A stretch of DNA of 64,000 nt from Chrysogorgia sp. JL179-B06 (taxonomy: Eukaryota; Cnidaria; Anthozoa; Scleralcyonacea; Chrysogorgiidae): the NCBI GenBank assembly GCA_035772405.1, contig JAYKKM010000439.1:7389501-7453500 (forward strand), read 5' to 3'. Shown here piece after piece: positions 22,110 to 32,713 of this stretch; within the stretch, counting starts at the first letter, position 1, and each line of letters starts with the position of its first letter. Both the position numbers and the translations under genes were made by a program. The notes under the pieces were generated by a model, which did no database searches, was not told the origin of the DNA, and saw only the letters and a list, made by a program, of their open reading frames with translations.

Positions 22110-23345
22110 TTAGTCATCATCTTCGTCGCTGTCGTCGAGAATGCTGTTATTCGTGCGTTAGGTGCCTCAGCACTAGCCGCATACGGGGGAAGCAGTCGAA
22201 GCCATGCTTACGGCAGGTGCACCTCGCGTTGGAGCAATAGTCGCGCAGTTACACCGGATCATCTTCAGCAAAGACTCTGGTGCAGCAGGCAAGTCAGTCG
22301 TGACGGAAAGCACTTTACCGCTGCTCAGCTTCCTACCCCGGTCTTCAAGTGACATCCTTTCATCTCGGCCCTAGCTTCCATTGCTTCACCTGCAGGAACA
22401 CTCTGAATTAAGCTGTGGGGTCTAGCTGCTGACGACGTTGGGGGCAGGTTCAACGGTTGCACCTGACGACCTCTAGTAACCACTTCCTCATAGTATCAGT
22501 GGTAACGGAGACTGTCGATGATATCTCCTTGCGCCCCATATACAGCACCTGAGTGCATTCTGTCGCTACATCATCTGGAGTTGAGTGCGCGTCGAACACC
22601 CTTGCTTGTTCTCGGAAGTAAACAGAGTCAGAGTACTTCTCAAGGGACGCGGCATTTTCAATTCTATAAGAGCCAGAGGTAATTGTATGGCAGCCTAAAA
22701 CAGCATGAATTATCAACATGTTGTGGCATACCGCGTGACCGAGCTCCGCTTTAACTTGCTTCATGTTCCACACCTTACCATGTTTAGATGAATTCGCCAT
22801 CGACTCCGGTCTGAAATACAAGTCGTATCCATCTGGTTGTGTAAGATAGCAAAGTAGAACAATGAGATCGGTGTCATCTCCGACAAGTATACAGTGGGAC
22901 GCTCTGCAGCAGACTCCACGGCTGTTTTCACTATAAGAACGTCAGCATCGCCCTCTGCTTGGATGGTGTGACAGCCAACGTCCTGTAAAAAGCGGCGCAC
23001 CATGCTAATAAACCGCTTCTTGTTCTCCGCGTTTGACAAAAAGGCATCTTTTTTATCCTATATTATATATTTGATTTGTATTTCTACACTTCCTACGCAG
23101 CACAACACGTTTTATGACTAATTTGGATCTTTTTTATCGTTACTTTCATCTCATCTGAGAAAGTTACGGTCGCGCTCTCCTTCCCCGCTGAGCGTCTCTG
23201 ATGGGTCATGCTCTTTGTGGAGGGCTTGTTGTCGTAGCCATCGAACTCAACTATACTGTTTGGTTTCCATACTTTTTCAGCACGTATTGGCAGTATATGC
23301 GGCACAGCTCTTGGTATATGTGACTTGGCGTGGGGTGCTATCGTC

Positions 23346-23485
23346 ATGTTTCGCGCACCAATTGGTAAAACTTCGTGTTATATTAAAATAGACACCCTAA
23401 CACTAATCCAACCCTTAATCCCTAACCCCCGCCTTAAGTATTTTCCTAACCCTAACCCCCCGCCTTTAATTGGTGCGCGAAACAT
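23346..23485. mobile_element. 140-bp MITE inside the pseudogene
   Basis: The ends are the exact inverted 18-mers atgtttcgcgcaccaatt (23,346) and aattggtgcgcgaaacat (ending 23,485). The centre holds ccctaa-like words (telomere-like by chance or descent). It interrupts the pseudogene frame between its 'PQKAMLADAL' and 'VPHILPIRAEKVW' segments. No target duplication is evident. Confidence 0.7.
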
Positions 23486-23936
23486 AACGATATAACCTGG
23501 AGTGGCCAGGGCGTGGCAAGGGGCCATCAAGGAAATACTGGATGTTGCCTGATGGGGCTTGACTTTGCATCGGATGATAGCTAATTTGCAGATGTACAAA
23601 GCATCTGCAAGCATTGCCTTTTGAGGCTGGCGTATGGTCACAGAAGTATCAAAAAGCGGCGCTGGGTGACTGCACAGTTTGTATCTGAAGACATCTTCTA
23701 AGTCATCGGTGTTATTGCAAGCGAAGACCAGCCATTGGAATAAAAGTTGTGGATCCACGTTTACTCTGTCGTCGTCTATTCTTATTGATGACCTTGTTGT
23801 AAGTGCAGTAATAGATTGCTGATTTCGCTTGAACGAGTATGTGTCAACTGACTTCCCGGTCATTGAAGACAAAATATTTTCCCCTTTATCCCGAGAGATA
23901 GAGAGAGATAGCATTGACACCAGTCATAATGTTCTT

Positions 23937-24106
23937 TGTAATAGTCTCTATCAAGTCCGAAAACAACCACAACTACCATGTGTTTTCAATGTTCTTTTAT
24001 TTCTCTCTCTTGCTTTTTCTCTCTCTCTCTTACACATCCCTTCTTCCCTCCTCCTTCGTTCCCCTGTCTCCCCTGTATCCCCTTGGGTCTTTATTTAGAC
24101 ATTACA
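23937..24106 (-). repeat. 3' LTR of the gypsy element
   Basis: 170 bases, TGTAATAG to CATTACA in plus orientation. It is rich in ct-repeats (ctctctcttgctttttctct). It differs from the partner LTR by a few substitutions and one indel. Confidence 0.92.
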
Positions 24107-24266
24107 TCTTTCCTATGCTTTTTCTAGGGTATAATAAACTTCAAATTTTACTATGTTTTTTTTTTTATTGTTTGTTGCTTAACTCAACTTTAACTGACAT
24201 TGTTTTGAATTGTTCGTATTTCTGTTCTTCTGTTTCCCTCTTCTTCTGTTTTTTTTTGTTTGTCGC

Positions 24267-25556
24267 TTAGGTCCACAGTCCACTGTGTGGGTTGTACTGC
24301 TTTGGTGGTTGTCTGTTGCGTTGTTCTCTGGGTAGATTTGGATGGATGTTGGGATCCAGGTGTCCATTTGGGTACTCGTGTTGGCGTTGGCGCTGTGGCA
24401 TGGTAACCGGTAGTGTTGGTTGTTGTGGGGTAGGATGTGCCACTGTAGGTGTGCTGTCATAGGTGAACGTGTCATTCTTATGTAGTTTCAGCGGGTATCG
24501 TGCGGCACCATACTGCCTGCGTACTGAATTTGTGATGACCTTGAATCGTTGGGCATCTCGTTTTCGTATTTTAGACCCTCGTGCTGCTGTAATTTGGGTT
24601 CCCTTGATATCAATAACTTTGTAGGGTTCTGAGTCGTATCTTGAGTTGGACTTGGTTTGCTTCTGGAGTAGGAGCACCTTGTCTCCTATTTTGATATTGT
24701 GTGGTTTTGTGCTTTTCTTGGCATCTTTGTAATCTTTCTGTTTGGCTTTGGCTTTCTGATCCTGGTGTCGTAGCTGTGGGTCGTGTGTTGATTCATGTTT
24801 CTGCGGGAGTCGCACCTGGAACTTGCGGTTGAAGAGTACTTCAGCTGGTGCTCGACCAGTAGTGCTGTGCGGGGTGGCTCGGTAGTGTCTGAGAAACTTG
24901 TAAATTTCTTGTTTGTGGTTCTTTCCTTCAATGTGGGCGATGTGCCAGACTTTATTCATTGCTTTCATGAAGTTCTCAGCTAGGCCATTTGCTTCTGGGT
25001 CTTCTGGACTGACTACGAAGGCACGAATGCCTGCCCATTGCATGTACTGGTGGCAGTCATGGCCATTGAATGGCCGTCCTCCATCTGTCTTCACCGTCTC
25101 TGGGAATCCATGGGTGGAGAAAACTCGATCTAGATGGGGTATGACAGCTTGGGCACTGGTACTTTGAACGAATTCAACCTCTGGGTAACGTGAATATTCG
25201 TCTATCATCACCAGCAAGTGTTCTCCATTGGGCAGTGGTCCCCAGAAATCCATGTCCAAACGTTGCCAGGGTCGTTCCGGTAATGGAGTTGGTTTTAGCG
25301 GATCTCGAGTTGGTTTGTATGTTGTTGCTTGGCAGCCTAGGCAGTTGTTGACTCGTGTTTCCACCATTTTGTCCAGGTGTGGAAACCACAGTTTGGCTCT
25401 GAGGAGTTGTTTGCATTTGACAGTTCCCTGGTGGCCTTCATGTGTTGTATCAACTACTTGATGTCGAAGGCTGCCTGTGCCTGGGGTTACTTCAGCATCT
25501 GGGATGAGTAGCCTGTCTCCTCGTAAGATGACGCCATTTAATGTGACAGTTCTAGG
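24267..25556 (-). CDS. pol: Gypsy integrase segment, open
   Basis: One unbroken frame of about 430 codons. The zinc-binding H2C2 region comes first ('DTTHEGHQGTVKCKQLL' then 'VNNCLGCQA'). The catalytic core has 'LDMDFWGPLPNGEHLLVMID' (first Asp), 'VKTDGGRPFNGHD' (second Asp) and 'PEDPEANGLAENF' (Glu). The C-terminal domain includes 'HNIKIGDKVLLLQKQTK' and 'RYDSEPYKVIDIKG', followed by a basic, Pro/Gln-rich tail. The enzyme would insert the reverse-transcribed copy into the genome. No damage to catalytic residues is seen in this segment, unlike the upstream RT. Confidence 0.9.
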   Translation of the reverse strand, partial: PRTVTLNGVILRGDRLLIPDAEVTPGTGSLRHQVVDTTHEGHQGTVKCKQLLRAKLWFPHLDKMVETRVNNCLGCQATTYKPTRDPLKPTPLPERPWQRLDMDFWGPLPNGEHLLVMIDEYSRYPEVEFVQSTSAQAVIPHLDRVFSTHGFPETVKTDGGRPFNGHDCHQYMQWAGIRAFVVSPEDPEANGLAENFMKAMNKVWHIAHIEGKNHKQEIYKFLRHYRATPHSTTGRAPAEVLFNRKFQVRLPQKHESTHDPQLRHQDQKAKAKQKDYKDAKKSTKPHNIKIGDKVLLLQKQTKSNSRYDSEPYKVIDIKGTQITAARGSKIRKRDAQRFKVITNSVRRQYGAARYPLKLHKNDTFTYDSTPTVAHPTPQQPTLPVTMPQRQRQHEYPNGHLDPNIHPNLPREQRNRQPPKQYNPHSGLWT

Positions 25557-27336
25557 AACACCTGTCGGTAGTCTTGTAGGGCTTTATCGTCAGTGATGTG
25601 GCCTTTGTCAATGCATGCGATCAGTTTCTGCATAACTGGGTCTTGTTGTGTGGCTTGTTGCACCATCTTTAGGGTGACTGCATCTGGTAAGTCATCAGTG
25701 ACGATCTTGCTGATGCACAATTCATCTCCTTGATCTATGACCATGTCTTCAAGCTCTCGGTTGGTATAACAGCTGAGCGGTAGTGGGTGGCGGCATGTAC
25801 TTCATGGTATATTGGAAACCTTGGACTTTAAGGCGGTGTCTTTCTACGCGGGCATTTCCTCTCTTGTTTCCATTGTAGATATGGACGAGTGGCTGGTGGT
25901 CGGTGTATGAATCGAATGGAATACCTAATAGGTAATAGCGGTGGTTATTCATCCCCCAGGATTGGCCAAGCGATTCTTTTTCCGTCTGTGAGTACTTTTG
26001 TTCACATGGTGTGAGGGCTCGGCTGGCATGATCTATGGGAATCCATGTTCCGCTGGCTAGTTTTTGGAAAATGCTGGATGCAATACCTTCTGGACCAGCA
26101 TCTGTGATATGGATGGTTTTCAGGTTTGGGTTAAATGGTCGCAGGGCCGTGCTGCTTGTCATGGTCTGCAGGATATCTTGGTAGGCTTGTTCACATTGGG
26201 GCGTCCAACTGAATTTGTTGTGCTTCCTTATTAGATCTCTCAGTGGCTTTTTTATCTGGGCATAGGCGCTTTCTGTGTTGTACATGAATCGTGCATTGAA
26301 CTGACTAGCCTGAAGGAAGCTCTTGACATCTTCTGCTGACAGAGGTGGGCCTGCCTCTTTGATGGCTTGGATCTTTTTTGGATCTGCAGACATGCCTGAT
26401 TTGGAGAAGATTGTGCCAAACCAGGACACTGAAGTGGCTCCAAAAGTGCACTTCTCTTTGCGTAGGGTAAGTCCCGTTTCTTGCAGGCGGGTTAGACAAG
26501 CTTCTAGGTTGGCCTCGTGTTCTTCTGGTGTGCGTCCCCACACCAGGATGTTGTCGTGGATGGAGGTGCATCCGGGTAGGCGTGCCAGTGCTGCTTTGAT
26601 TCTATCATGGAACAGTTCTGTTGCTGGAGATGCTCCGAAAAATAGAACTTTAAATCTGTGTAGGCCTTCATGTGTCTGGAAGGTACTCATGGGGCGTGAA
26701 TCTTCTGCTAATGCTATTTGGTGGTAACCATGTCCCATGTCCATTTCTGAGAACCGGATGGCACCCTTGAGTTTGTGTCTGATCTCTTGTATTGTCACCA
26801 CATGTCGTTTTGTGCGATGCAAAGCTTTGTTGGCCTCTCTCATGTCTATGTTCATACGGATTTGTCCCTTTTGTTTTTTTTTCAGTGATGACGACATTTG
26901 AAATCCATGGGCAGTTGGCATCTGGGTCAACATCTTCTATCTTGGCTTCCTCTCTAAGGGCTTGGAGGTGGGCACTTAGCTTTTCCCTGTATGCCAGTGG
27001 GACGGATCGGTAAGGGGCTGCAACTGGTGGGATGGTATGGTCGATATGAAAGCTGACCTCCTCGTCTTTAAGGAGCCCTATGCCAGAAAAGGCCTTTTGA
27101 TGCTGTTCAATTATGGATTGTACTCGTGCTTTCTCTTCTGGAGGGATGGATTCGTCTGGTTCTTTTGCGGCTTGTATTTGTATCCCTGCTGCTTGTATGT
27201 ACGTTGTAATGCTCGCTAATTTAGTCTGGTGTGCTGGTAGGGTAGGGTGCTGGCTCGTGCCTTTGTTGATGGTAAGGATGCCAAGGGCTTTGGCATCTGC
27301 ATCTCCGAGCAATGCATCTATTTGGTGTCCTTGCAC
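25538..27336 (-). pseudogene. pol: Gypsy RT and RNase H with frameshifts and altered catalytic box
   Basis: From high to low coordinates: a pre-RT region ('GHQIDALLGDADAKALGIL'), RT N-terminus ('FHIDHTIPPVAAPYRSVPLA'), and after a shift at an A-run near 26,870 the palm ('RMNIDMREANKAL', 'FSEMDMGHGYHQIAL', 'LFFGASPATELFHDRI'). The catalytic box reads I-H-D-N (26,550-26,561) where xxDD is expected, so the second Asp is Asn. RNase H follows ('HITDAGPEGIASSIFQ', 'EKESLGQSWGMNNHRYYL', 'TDHQPLVHIYN'). Another break lies near 25,749, and a linker of about 70 codons reaches the integrase. Confidence 0.88.
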
Positions 27337-27439
27337 AACATATATTGTGGTGTTATGTTGTGCTCCATTGGCAGCTTGTAAGTTGGCTTTTATCTCACCC
27401 TGAGAGTTTATGTATGTCGAGGTCCCATACGGTCGCGGA

Positions 27440-28498
27440 ATCGTGTCTAGGTGGGCTCTATTTTACCCATACTTTTGCTATACAGGCTTTGGGGTATCAG
27501 TGTTTTTTTTACATCCTGAGTCGACATATAGTTCCACTTCTTTGTTGTTGATTTTGAGGGAGGTTTTGTTTTCTTGATTGGGTGTGGCTAGCTGTCCTAT
27601 TTTTACAACTTCTAGATGGCCTAGTGTTAGGTCCTCGTAGTTATAGTGGTGAGGGGTGTTCTCCTCTTCTACACATCTAATGGTAGGGTCCCCTTGGCAA
27701 ACCGAAGAGCCTGCAAAATGATTTTTCTTTTTACACACTACACAGGTCTTACCTCGTGCGGGACATTTACTGGGTTCGTGTGGCCTGTAGTGTGGAGGAC
27801 AGTTGTGGCATCTGGGCTTTGGCGAGTCTTGTTTGGGGCCTGGTTGTTTTCGCGCGCTATATTTGCCAGCGATGACACGAGCGACAATTTGATCGACTTC
27901 TTCTTGGGTATGTGTCAGTTGTCGGACTTCTTCAGCTGTATTAGATCGTATAGTTCCACTTGCTTTTCGTGATTGCTCATACCCAGTGCTACTTTCACGA
28001 GTGTGTTGTAATCAAAGTCTTTAGCGAGGGCTTCTTGGCGTAGTTTGTCATCCGAGGTCCCAAAGATGATGGCGTCTTTCATCGCTCTTTGTTTGGCGTA
28101 CGCTTGTTCGTCGAACTGGCACTGTGTCGCTAGTTCTTCTAGTTCTTTGGAAAATTCTGTGACAGTTTTCGTTCCTTGCCTTGCGTGTATTAGTTTGTAG
28201 ACGGCCATCGACAGGTTGACGTGTTTTCGACAGGTTGTTTTTATTTTGGTAATGGCGGTTGCGAGACTATCGTGATCTTCTCCTGTTAGCACAACGCCTG
28301 CGTCTTTAGTGAATTGGCGGAAATCCTTGCCTCCCCATAACAAGGTGAGTCGTAACTTTTGCGTGTCGTCTTTCACTCCTATAGTAGGCTGGTATGTTCG
28401 TACCAAACGGTGAATCTCTCCAGATATTTCGATGGGTCGTTGCCCAAATCGCAAGGTTTTCCCGCGGTTGCTAGAGCTGGATCTATTATTTCTGCCAT
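27440..28498 (-). pseudogene. gag: Gypsy Gag, zinc knuckle and protease, frameshifted
   Basis: The start is the ATG at 28,498, just inside the 5' LTR and primer site. The first 39 codons run into a stop. After a one-base shift (about 28,382) the capsid is open to 27,915 ('LRLTLLWGGKDFRQF', 'LIHARQGTKTVTEFSKELEE'). A second shift leads to a coiled, acidic stretch and two Cys/His clusters near 27,720-27,810 (CHNCPPHYRPH and CVVCKKKNHF...C). The protease follows, with its aspartyl site 'VELYVDSGC' at about 27,510-27,540. The frame breaks again next to a T8 run there. Gag would form particles and bind RNA. Confidence 0.82.
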
Positions 28499-28532
28499 AA
28501 CGCGTGTGTTTTGGTTAGATCCTCGTCGCCAG

Positions 28533-28701
28533 TGTAATAGTCTCTATCAAGTCCGAAAACAACTACAACAACCATGTGTTTTCAATGTTCTTTTATTTCT
28601 CTCTCTTGCTTTTTCTCTCTCTCTCTTACACATCCCTTCTTCCCTCCTCCTTCGTTCCCCTGTCTCCCCTGTTCCCCTTGGGTCCTTATTTAGACATTAC
28701 A
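28533..28701 (-). repeat. 5' LTR of the gypsy element
   Basis: 169 bases, matching the 3' LTR nearly base for base; transcription of the element would start here on the minus strand. Confidence 0.92.
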
Positions 28702-29166
28702 TTCTTGGGGACTGGATCTGGCGTGAACGTGTTTTTGCCACTTACAAGCGTCTTCAGAATTACAATGTCACCGTCCATGTCGCGCTTGTGTCTGGACTTC
28801 GTCAGGTCTTGCATGTCACAGTTGGTCTCAGCACATGCTGGCATTGATAACAGCCAGGTGAACCGTTGTTGTTCTGTCATACCAAACAAGGTCGGTCGAT
28901 AACCCTGCCCATAAGCGCTCGCTCGGTCGCTCCTCCTCACCCTATGGTAACCAGATACGAATTCTTGGCAGACTTCATGAAATAGGTTGTGACCGGATGT
29001 AGCGTAGTAAGGCAACATCTGTGATACCACTTGCTGGTGCAGCACCCAGTTCGCGGTAAGTTTTGATAAATATGCGCAGTATGTCTACCATTTCCATATG
29101 TTCGACTGGCAACTTTACTGTTATCCCGTTCTTTGCAAACGCGATCTCGGATTTTGTTGAGGACAT

Positions 29167-30140
29167 CTGACGTACTGATTTCTTCTGCGGTTTTCTTATT
29201 CTGCGTGTGTCTCCTCTCTTACCTGGTTTACACTTTCACTGCCTTTATGGGCGAGGGAAATTCCGTCGTTATGAACACTTTGTTTGCAAATTGCCAAATG
29301 GTTACACTGCTCGTCCATTTTCAAGATCGTTTTTGTCTATAAATAACACCAATACTCAGTCAGGATATTGTGTCTGTATTCACTTTGAAACACAATTCGA
29401 CAGCTATATGGTTATGCAAGATAAAATTCGTCCTAGTTTCAGTGTTGTTGTTTTTTTGGGAAAGCTAAACTAGCCTAATTAATTTAAGTAGAAAATTCTC
29501 AAGGAGTAATTAAAGTGGGATTATAATGTCTAAATGTTGAGCTTATTTAAATTATTCGGCGCGCGAATAATTTCGTCGCTAGTACACGATCAGATTCGAA
29601 AATTCCAGCAAACGTCTAGAGTAGAATATGATTTAGACTTCAGAAATAATATCCAAACGTATTTTAATTAATTAGGGGTTACTTACCAAAATAGAAAAAT
29701 AGCAAGGATTAAATATTTCATGACTGAAATAAGAACTTTGTGTGAAACAAAAGTTTCTCGATGTCATCTGTGTTTCTTCTTTTTACTAGGCACAACAATA
29801 TTTTTATTTATTCTATTACTTTTTTGATTTTTTAAGAAGTATCAATTTGAACTTTTTAGGCTAAGAACTTACCCTCGTTGCGTTCTGTGAGCAAAGGCGA
29901 CAACTACGGTTATGCGTGTATTGAGGACCTTTGCTTCTACAATCATGGAAATAATATACGTAGACTTCTTATAAAAAGCATGTCCTTTTAGCATTGTTGG
30001 AGGCCAGTTGTTCAAGATTTAATTATTCACTGCCAAAATAGTTTGAAATAGTCCCCCCTTCCCCCTAAACACAATGTTGATCATCACATAAACCTCTGGA
30101 TGTGGTTTCATTCACACATCAACATTGTATAGGGGGGAGG
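29167..30140. other. Intergenic, nothing recognised
   Basis: There is one open stretch near 29,133-29,473 on the plus strand ('GRGKFRRYEHFVCKLPNG') with no recognised family. It is probably chance. No repeats of note. Confidence 0.4.
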
Positions 30141-30145
30141 GGGGA

Positions 30146-30531
30146 ACATTCGGGAAATTATTAGATAGTCTACGAATTAATTTCCATGATTGTCCATAAA
30201 AAACATGGCACTTTGTCAATTTTCGCTATCCAGCAAAGGTTGTCAACTATAGTTTCTCGCTCCCCTCTCGACTAGAGTTACTCTGTTTATTCCCTTGTAC
30301 GAGAATGCAAGTATGCATTCTTTCCGGGGGGGGGGGGGAGTTGTTAAACAGGGGGCTTACTTGAGGCAAATGATTTTGACTGTTTTTCTTAAGTTGGGGG
30401 AGGGGGGAACATAGGGGTATAGGGGTATATGAGTATAGGGTATAGGGGTATAGGGTATAGGAGTATAGGGGGGAGGGACGGAACATTTTGGAAATTATTA
30501 GATAGTCTACGAATTAATTTCCATGATTGTA
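30146..30531. repeat. Two 50-bp direct repeats bracketing a G-rich/tatagggg microsatellite
   Basis: 'ttattagatagtctacgaat' plus 'taatttccatgattgt' occurs at about 30,157-30,192 and again at about 30,494-30,530. Between the copies are a G-run (30,327-30,341) and irregular 'ggggtata' repeats (30,413-30,472). This is probably a tandem duplication that expanded, since no coding or LTR features are present. Confidence 0.65.
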
Positions 30532-30956
30532 GTACCCAGGAATTCTCATATTAAATACCACACGTAGCCCAAGCTAAAAACAAAATTCCCTGACAATTCC
30601 CTGCATGATCTTGATTTTTTTTAGATTTCTCAGCCTTGACAGTGTATTCCGGGCAAAAAAAGCCTTGAAAGTTTTAGGTATAATATTGCATTTCACAGAA
30701 AATTGATAAATAATTTGGCCAGCCACGTTTCCATACAATCGAAAAACCGATACTCAACTGCTTCAAATAAATCCCGTTTTTCGACATGTTGCCGCCATGG
30801 GATCCTTGGGGACTTTTGATATGTTATAAAGGAATAATGTCGGAGTCTAAAACCGTTGACATTTCTTCTGTGGGAATTTGTTCCAGGTTGACCATATTTT
30901 ATTCGTAAAATGACTGGACTACAAGGGTTTTAATCTTCATTGTTGCGTTCTTCAAA

Positions 30957-31625
30957 GTTGAATGTTGCCTTACAATGTTGAATGTTGCCTTACAATGTTG
31001 AATGTTGCCATACAATGTTGAATGTTGCCATACAATGTTGAATGTTGCCTTACAATGTTGAATGTTGCCTTACAAGCCTTACAATGTTGAATGTTGCCAT
31101 ACAATATGTTGAATGTTGCCTTACAATGTTGAATGTTGCCATACAATATGTTGAATGTTGCCTTACAATGTTGAATGTTGCCATACAATATGTTGAATGT
31201 TGCCTTACAATGTTGAATGTTGCCTTACAATGTTGAATGTTGCCTTACAATGTTGAATGTTGCCATACAATGTTGAATGTTGCCTTACAATGTTGAATGT
31301 TGCCTTACAATGTTGAATGTTGCCATACAATGTTGAATGTTGCCTTACAATGTTGAATGTTGCCTTACAATGTTGAATGTTGCCATACAATATGTTGAAT
31401 GTTGCCTTACAATGTTGAATGTTGCCATACAATATGTTGAATGTTGCCATACAATGTTGAATGTTGCCATACAATGTTGAATGTTGCCTTACAATGTTGA
31501 ATGTTGCCTTACAATGTTCAATGTTGGCATACAATGTTGAATGTTGCCTTACAATGTTGAATGTTGCCTTACAATATGTTGAATGTTGCCATACAATTAA
31601 ATGTTGAATGTTGCCGTGCAATGTT
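30957..31625. repeat. 20-22-bp minisatellite (about 33 units)
   Basis: Units of ttacaatgttgaatgttgcc and the variants atacaatgttgaatgttgcc and atacaatatgttgaatgttg are arrayed without unique spacers. Long frames on both strands (for example minus 31,205-31,639) are only translations of the repeat. The flank at 30,865-30,921 is the inverted counterpart of the flank of the 21.4-kb minisatellite. Confidence 0.92.
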
Positions 31626-31903
31626 GATTGTTCATTCACGACATTGATTTTTGGCGGCGATGGAACGCCATATGAATGCCAGTGAGGTCGAAATATCCGT
31701 TATTTTTATTTCAAACGTATTTGGTATAACTCCCACAGGTTGACAGCGCATTTATTATTTCTACATCACACATTGCCTAAATTAAGTGGTCGAGTCAAGT
31801 TGGGGCATTCATGCCACGAAAAGCTTTTGGAGTTTCATCCCTTCTCACTTTTCTTTATATTACTACCGAAAATCGCGAGACGCCCACGAAGGGGCGGTCT
31901 AAC

Positions 31904-32703
31904 AACCTCGTTCCCAGGGCCTTATCTCCGCTCCCCGCCCGCCCCCTAGCTTGGTCACGTGTCACCAACTTTTTAGGTGATAACAAAAAATTTGTGGGAG
32001 GGGAGGTTGTCCAGGTGGCAAATGCATCAATGATATAGTGCCTGCTTACCTTAGCGAGACATTTCGCTATCGTAGTGAAACCCATGATCATTACACCCGA
32101 AATATGCAAGACTTGAATATTCCTAATTTTAGGACAAGTACTGGGCAAAGAACTTTCCATTATCGTACTGTAGGACTATGGAATAAACTTGATCCAACAC
32201 TTAGATCAAAAAAGGATATTAAAACTTTTAAATTGGGACTAAAGAAATGTTTACTTGTAAATAATTAATAAGACATATCCATTTGTAACACCTATCTTAG
32301 ATTTGACAAATTGTAATTTAAATATTTTAACTTAACTCATGTAATTTTATGTTGAAAAGCCCTAACGGGAACATATCATTAAATATTCTATTCTTCTATT
32401 CTATTCTAAGGTGCAGCAACTGGCATGTAATATGGCCACTGATGCGAAGAAGTTTTATCCTGTGATGGAATCGATTTTTCGTTCTATCGACTCTGCGAAT
32501 CCCTTCAGGACTCCATGACATACAGTACTGCAAGAACGCGGTTATATTAGTTGAAGTTGAAAAAGTTCATGACAACGTGCTTCATCAAAACAAAGCGCTT
32601 CCTGAACTCATCTGTCGTCCTTGCGAAAGAAAAGTAAAGAACGCTTCAAATTTAAAGAAAATTATTTGGCGGGGAGCGGAGATAAGGCCCTGGGAACGAG
32701 GTT
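31904..32703. mobile_element. 800-bp non-autonomous element, perfect 10-bp target duplication
   Basis: The ends are inverted copies starting aacctcgttcccagggcctt on the left and ending aaggccctgggaacgaggtt on the right (about 36 bases). The target duplication gcggtctaac is exact at 31,894-31,903 and 32,704-32,713. A 9-10-bp duplication with such ends points to the Mutator-like superfamily, though no transposase is present. A LINE 3' end has inserted inside it. The body is the same sequence as the outer arms of the foldback element at 45.2-49.1 kb. Confidence 0.85.
32018..32408 (+). mobile_element. LINE 3' fragment nested in the 800-bp element
   Basis: The segment encodes a LINE C-terminal tail ('DIVPAYLSETFRYRSETHDH', 'FHYRTVGLWNKLDPTLR') to a stop at 32,268. 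A short UTR and a tail of attct repeats end at 32,408. A 5-base duplication (aggtg) lies on each side. The uninterrupted host sequence is preserved in the foldback element near 49,020, confirming the insertion point. Confidence 0.8.
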
Positions 32704-32713
32704 GCGGTCTAAC

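Larger units (their letters stand above)
23937..28701 (-). mobile_element. Ty3/gypsy LTR retrotransposon, structurally complete
   Basis: The 4,765-bp element has two LTRs of about 170 bp bounded by TGTAAT...ATTACA, and a perfect 5-bp target duplication ttctt (23,932-23,936 and 28,702-28,706). On the minus strand the order is 5' LTR, possible primer-binding site (tggcgacgaggat, just inside the LTR at about 28,519-28,531), gag, protease, RT, RNase H, integrase, 3' LTR. The LTRs differ at only a handful of positions, so the insertion is recent. It cuts the host pseudogene between its 'TFTPDPVPK' and 'SRDKGENILSSMTGKS' segments. Several frameshifts, mostly at A or T runs, break gag and pol. Confidence 0.93.
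22110..29166 (-). pseudogene. Decayed PIN/FEN-like family gene, split by two transposons
   Basis: Minus-strand coding remains lie at 29,166-28,707 and 23,925-22,110, with a young gypsy element between them. They belong to a protein family repeated in many invertebrate genomes, known to me as uncharacterised. Recognisable order: N-terminal 'QMLPYYATSGHNLFHEV' and 'QRFTWLLSMPACAETN'; then 'SFKRNQQSITALTTRSSI' and 'RVNVDPQLLFQWLV'; then 'VEFDGYDNKPSTKSMTHQRR', 'ENKKRFISMVRRFLQDVGCH', 'GDADVLIVKTAV'; then a GDDTDLIVLL-like box (22,840-22,900), 'HNMLIIHAVLGCHTITSG' and a C-terminal CxC region. The GxADxLI and GDDTDL boxes resemble the acidic metal sites of FEN/XPG-type nucleases (inference). Frameshifts near 22,880 and 29,050 and stops in the last Cys-rich segment (about 22,150-22,180) make it dead. 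Confidence 0.7.

Noticed and set aside
24179..24475. Additional frames over the gypsy 3' end and flank
   Set aside because: They overlap the integrase tail in another phase and lack features.
30146..30531. Small LTR element bounded by the 50-base direct repeats
   Set aside because: No TG...CA ends, primer site or target duplication; the interior is a microsatellite.
30957..31625. Regular 20-base repeats reminiscent of a CRISPR array, and a 144-codon minus-strand frame
   Set aside because: Repeats are directly contiguous with no unique spacers; the frame is only the translated minisatellite, and the context is eukaryotic.
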